A stretch of DNA of 15,847 nucleotides from NCBI GenBank assembly GCA_036397475.1, contig DASWIV010000228.1:1-15847 (forward strand), written 5' to 3'. Origin of the DNA: DASWIV01 sp036397475. GTDB taxonomy: Bacteria > JAJVIF01 > JAPKYR01. The position numbers and the translations under genes are program-made. Shown here in pieces: positions 14,741 through 15,847 of the stretch. Position 1 is the first letter of the stretch. Every line of letters starts with the position of its first letter. The notes beneath the pieces were generated by a model. That model saw only the letters and a list, made by a program, of their open reading frames with translations, did not search any database and was not told the DNA's origin.

Positions 14741-15847
14741 ATGGCGCGATTATTCGAGCACCAGGGAAAAGAACTCCTCAACCGTGCGGGTTTCGAGATC
14801 CCGACAGGTAAACTTGTCGGTTCCCCCGACGAAGCGGAAAAATATTATCCGGAAATTGCCTCATCCCATGGCGTTGTTTTGAAGGCACAGGTCTTCGCGA
14901 CAGGGCGCAAGGCGCAGGGCTTGATAAAATTCTGCAAAAGCGCCGATTCCGCACGCGATGCGGCGGTTGAAATGCTCGGAAAAATTGTCCGCAATTTCCC
15001 GGTAGACAAGGTCCTGATGGAAACAGCCCTGGAAATCGACAGGGAACTGTTCGCCGCAGTTATAATCGATGATGCCGAAAAATCCCCGCTCGTTATATTT
15101 TCATCCCTGGGCGGAAGCGGGATCGAGGATATAGCGAGGAATCATCCTGAAGCTGTTGCGCGCAGGCATGTCGACATCAAGACAGGGCTTCGCGATTTCG
15201 AAGCCCGTGAGATCGTCAGGCTGACGACACTCGACCGCAGCCTCTTCAACAAGGCGGCGACAGCTCTTTGTAATTTGTATAAAGCGGCGACAATGGCGGA
15301 AACCAGATCAATTGAAATCAATCCCCTCGTTGTCACGAAAGACGGCAAGTGGGTCGCAGCCGATTGCCACGCTACGGTCGATGATTACGCCGTTTTCAGA
15401 CATCCGGAGCTTGGGATCGAAATTGCACGCGAACTCGACCATCCGATCACCCCTTTGGAGCGGATTGCTTACGATGTCGAAAAATCGGATTACCGGGGGA
15501 CCTTCTATTTTTTCCAGGCTACTCAGGATATATCTCAGGATGGCAAGAATACGGATGGGGAAGACGTGATCGGGTTCCATGGAGCCGGCGGGGGCGGCAG
15601 CATGATGAGCATGGACGCTCTCGGACGGCATAATTTCGCTATTGCCAACTTCTGCGATACATCCGGAAATCCGCCGGCATCGAAAGTCTATCGCGCCGCA
15701 AAAATAATTCTCAGCCAGCCGAACATTCGCGGTTATTTCGCTTCGGGTTCGGGAGTGGCGTCCCAGGAACAGTTCCACTCTGCACGCGGTTTCGTTAAGG
15801 CGTTCAGGGAGTCCGGACTGAAAGTACCTGCAGTCATACGCCTTGGA
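14741..15847 (+). CDS. Divergent SucC-like ADP-forming acyl-CoA synthetase beta subunit (partial, no stop)
   Basis: The first 369 residues are in the window and the frame is open at its right edge. The product follows the layout of succinyl-CoA synthetase beta: an ATP-grasp domain (about 1-235) beginning LFEHQGKELLNRAG, then a C-terminal ligase domain. By alignment from memory with E. coli SucC, ATP-site K48, G55-R56 and E94 are kept. So are E192, N194 (EINPL) and metal ligand D208. Altered sites are VHAGGRG (here VFATGRK), the DGKLGADG loop (here DCHATVDDY), DVGGGA (here CDTSGNP) and NIFGGI (here ASGSGV). About 20 extra residues lie near 250-275. The substrate may therefore be succinate or another organic acid. 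GGGAG precedes ATG 14741. A SucD-like alpha subunit would be expected just beyond the window. Confidence 0.82.
   Translation, partial: MARLFEHQGKELLNRAGFEIPTGKLVGSPDEAEKYYPEIASSHGVVLKAQVFATGRKAQGLIKFCKSADSARDAAVEMLGKIVRNFPVDKVLMETALEIDRELFAAVIIDDAEKSPLVIFSSLGGSGIEDIARNHPEAVARRHVDIKTGLRDFEAREIVRLTTLDRSLFNKAATALCNLYKAATMAETRSIEINPLVVTKDGKWVAADCHATVDDYAVFRHPELGIEIARELDHPITPLERIAYDVEKSDYRGTFYFFQATQDISQDGKNTDGEDVIGFHGAGGGGSMMSMDALGRHNFAIANFCDTSGNPPASKVYRAAKIILSQPNIRGYFASGSGVASQEQFHSARGFVKAFRESGLKVPAVIRLG

Overview
The window looks like a chromosomal segment of a Gram-negative-type bacterium with moderate GC and short, functional intergenic gaps. An NtrC-class sigma-54 activator, GAF and PAS histidine kinases, a flagellar-type FliK/FhlB pair and a metal-ligand-like Cys protein would suit an environmental lineage such as Desulfobacterota or one of the candidate phyla. 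The sequence alone does not fix the phylum.

Layout. (1) 1-240: the 5' end of an IS3-family insertion sequence reading leftwards, with its probable left terminus near 203 and a perfect 15-bp palindrome abutting it. (2) 241-403: a GC-rich non-coding stretch bounded by an 8-bp inverted repeat. (3) 404-1522, minus: an isocitrate/isopropylmalate dehydrogenase family enzyme that looks like an NADP-type isocitrate dehydrogenase. (4) 1689-4851, plus: an overlapping two-component pair, a soluble double-GAF histidine kinase and a REC-AAA+-Fis response regulator. (5) 5019-6853: a sigma-54-like -24/-12 element, a 115-aa protein with two identically spaced four-cysteine repeats, and a glutamate dehydrogenase, closed by a strong intrinsic terminator at 6900-6928. 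(6) 7069-8289, plus: an MFS transporter that overlaps tail to tail with a minus-strand TPR protein (8273-8875). (7) 9109-11845, plus: a FliK-like hook-length-control protein, a stand-alone FlhB C-terminal-domain protein and an unknown membrane-anchored protein. (8) 11987-14554, plus: a three-PAS hybrid histidine kinase, with a long inverted repeat over its stop codon. (9) 14741 to the right edge: the first 369 residues of a divergent SucC-like ADP-forming acyl-CoA synthetase beta subunit.

How the genes may work together. The most coherent unit is the kinase/activator pair followed directly by a sigma-54-type promoter in front of the Cys-repeat protein and glutamate dehydrogenase. This suggests that the pair controls glutamate/ammonia metabolism. 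The order FliK-like, FhlB, (two inserted genes), sucC-like recalls the ylqG-ylqH-sucC order known in Bacillus subtilis. Isocitrate dehydrogenase, glutamate dehydrogenase and the SucC-like protein all act around 2-oxoglutarate/succinyl-CoA, but they are in separate transcription units. No tRNA, rRNA or CRISPR array was seen.
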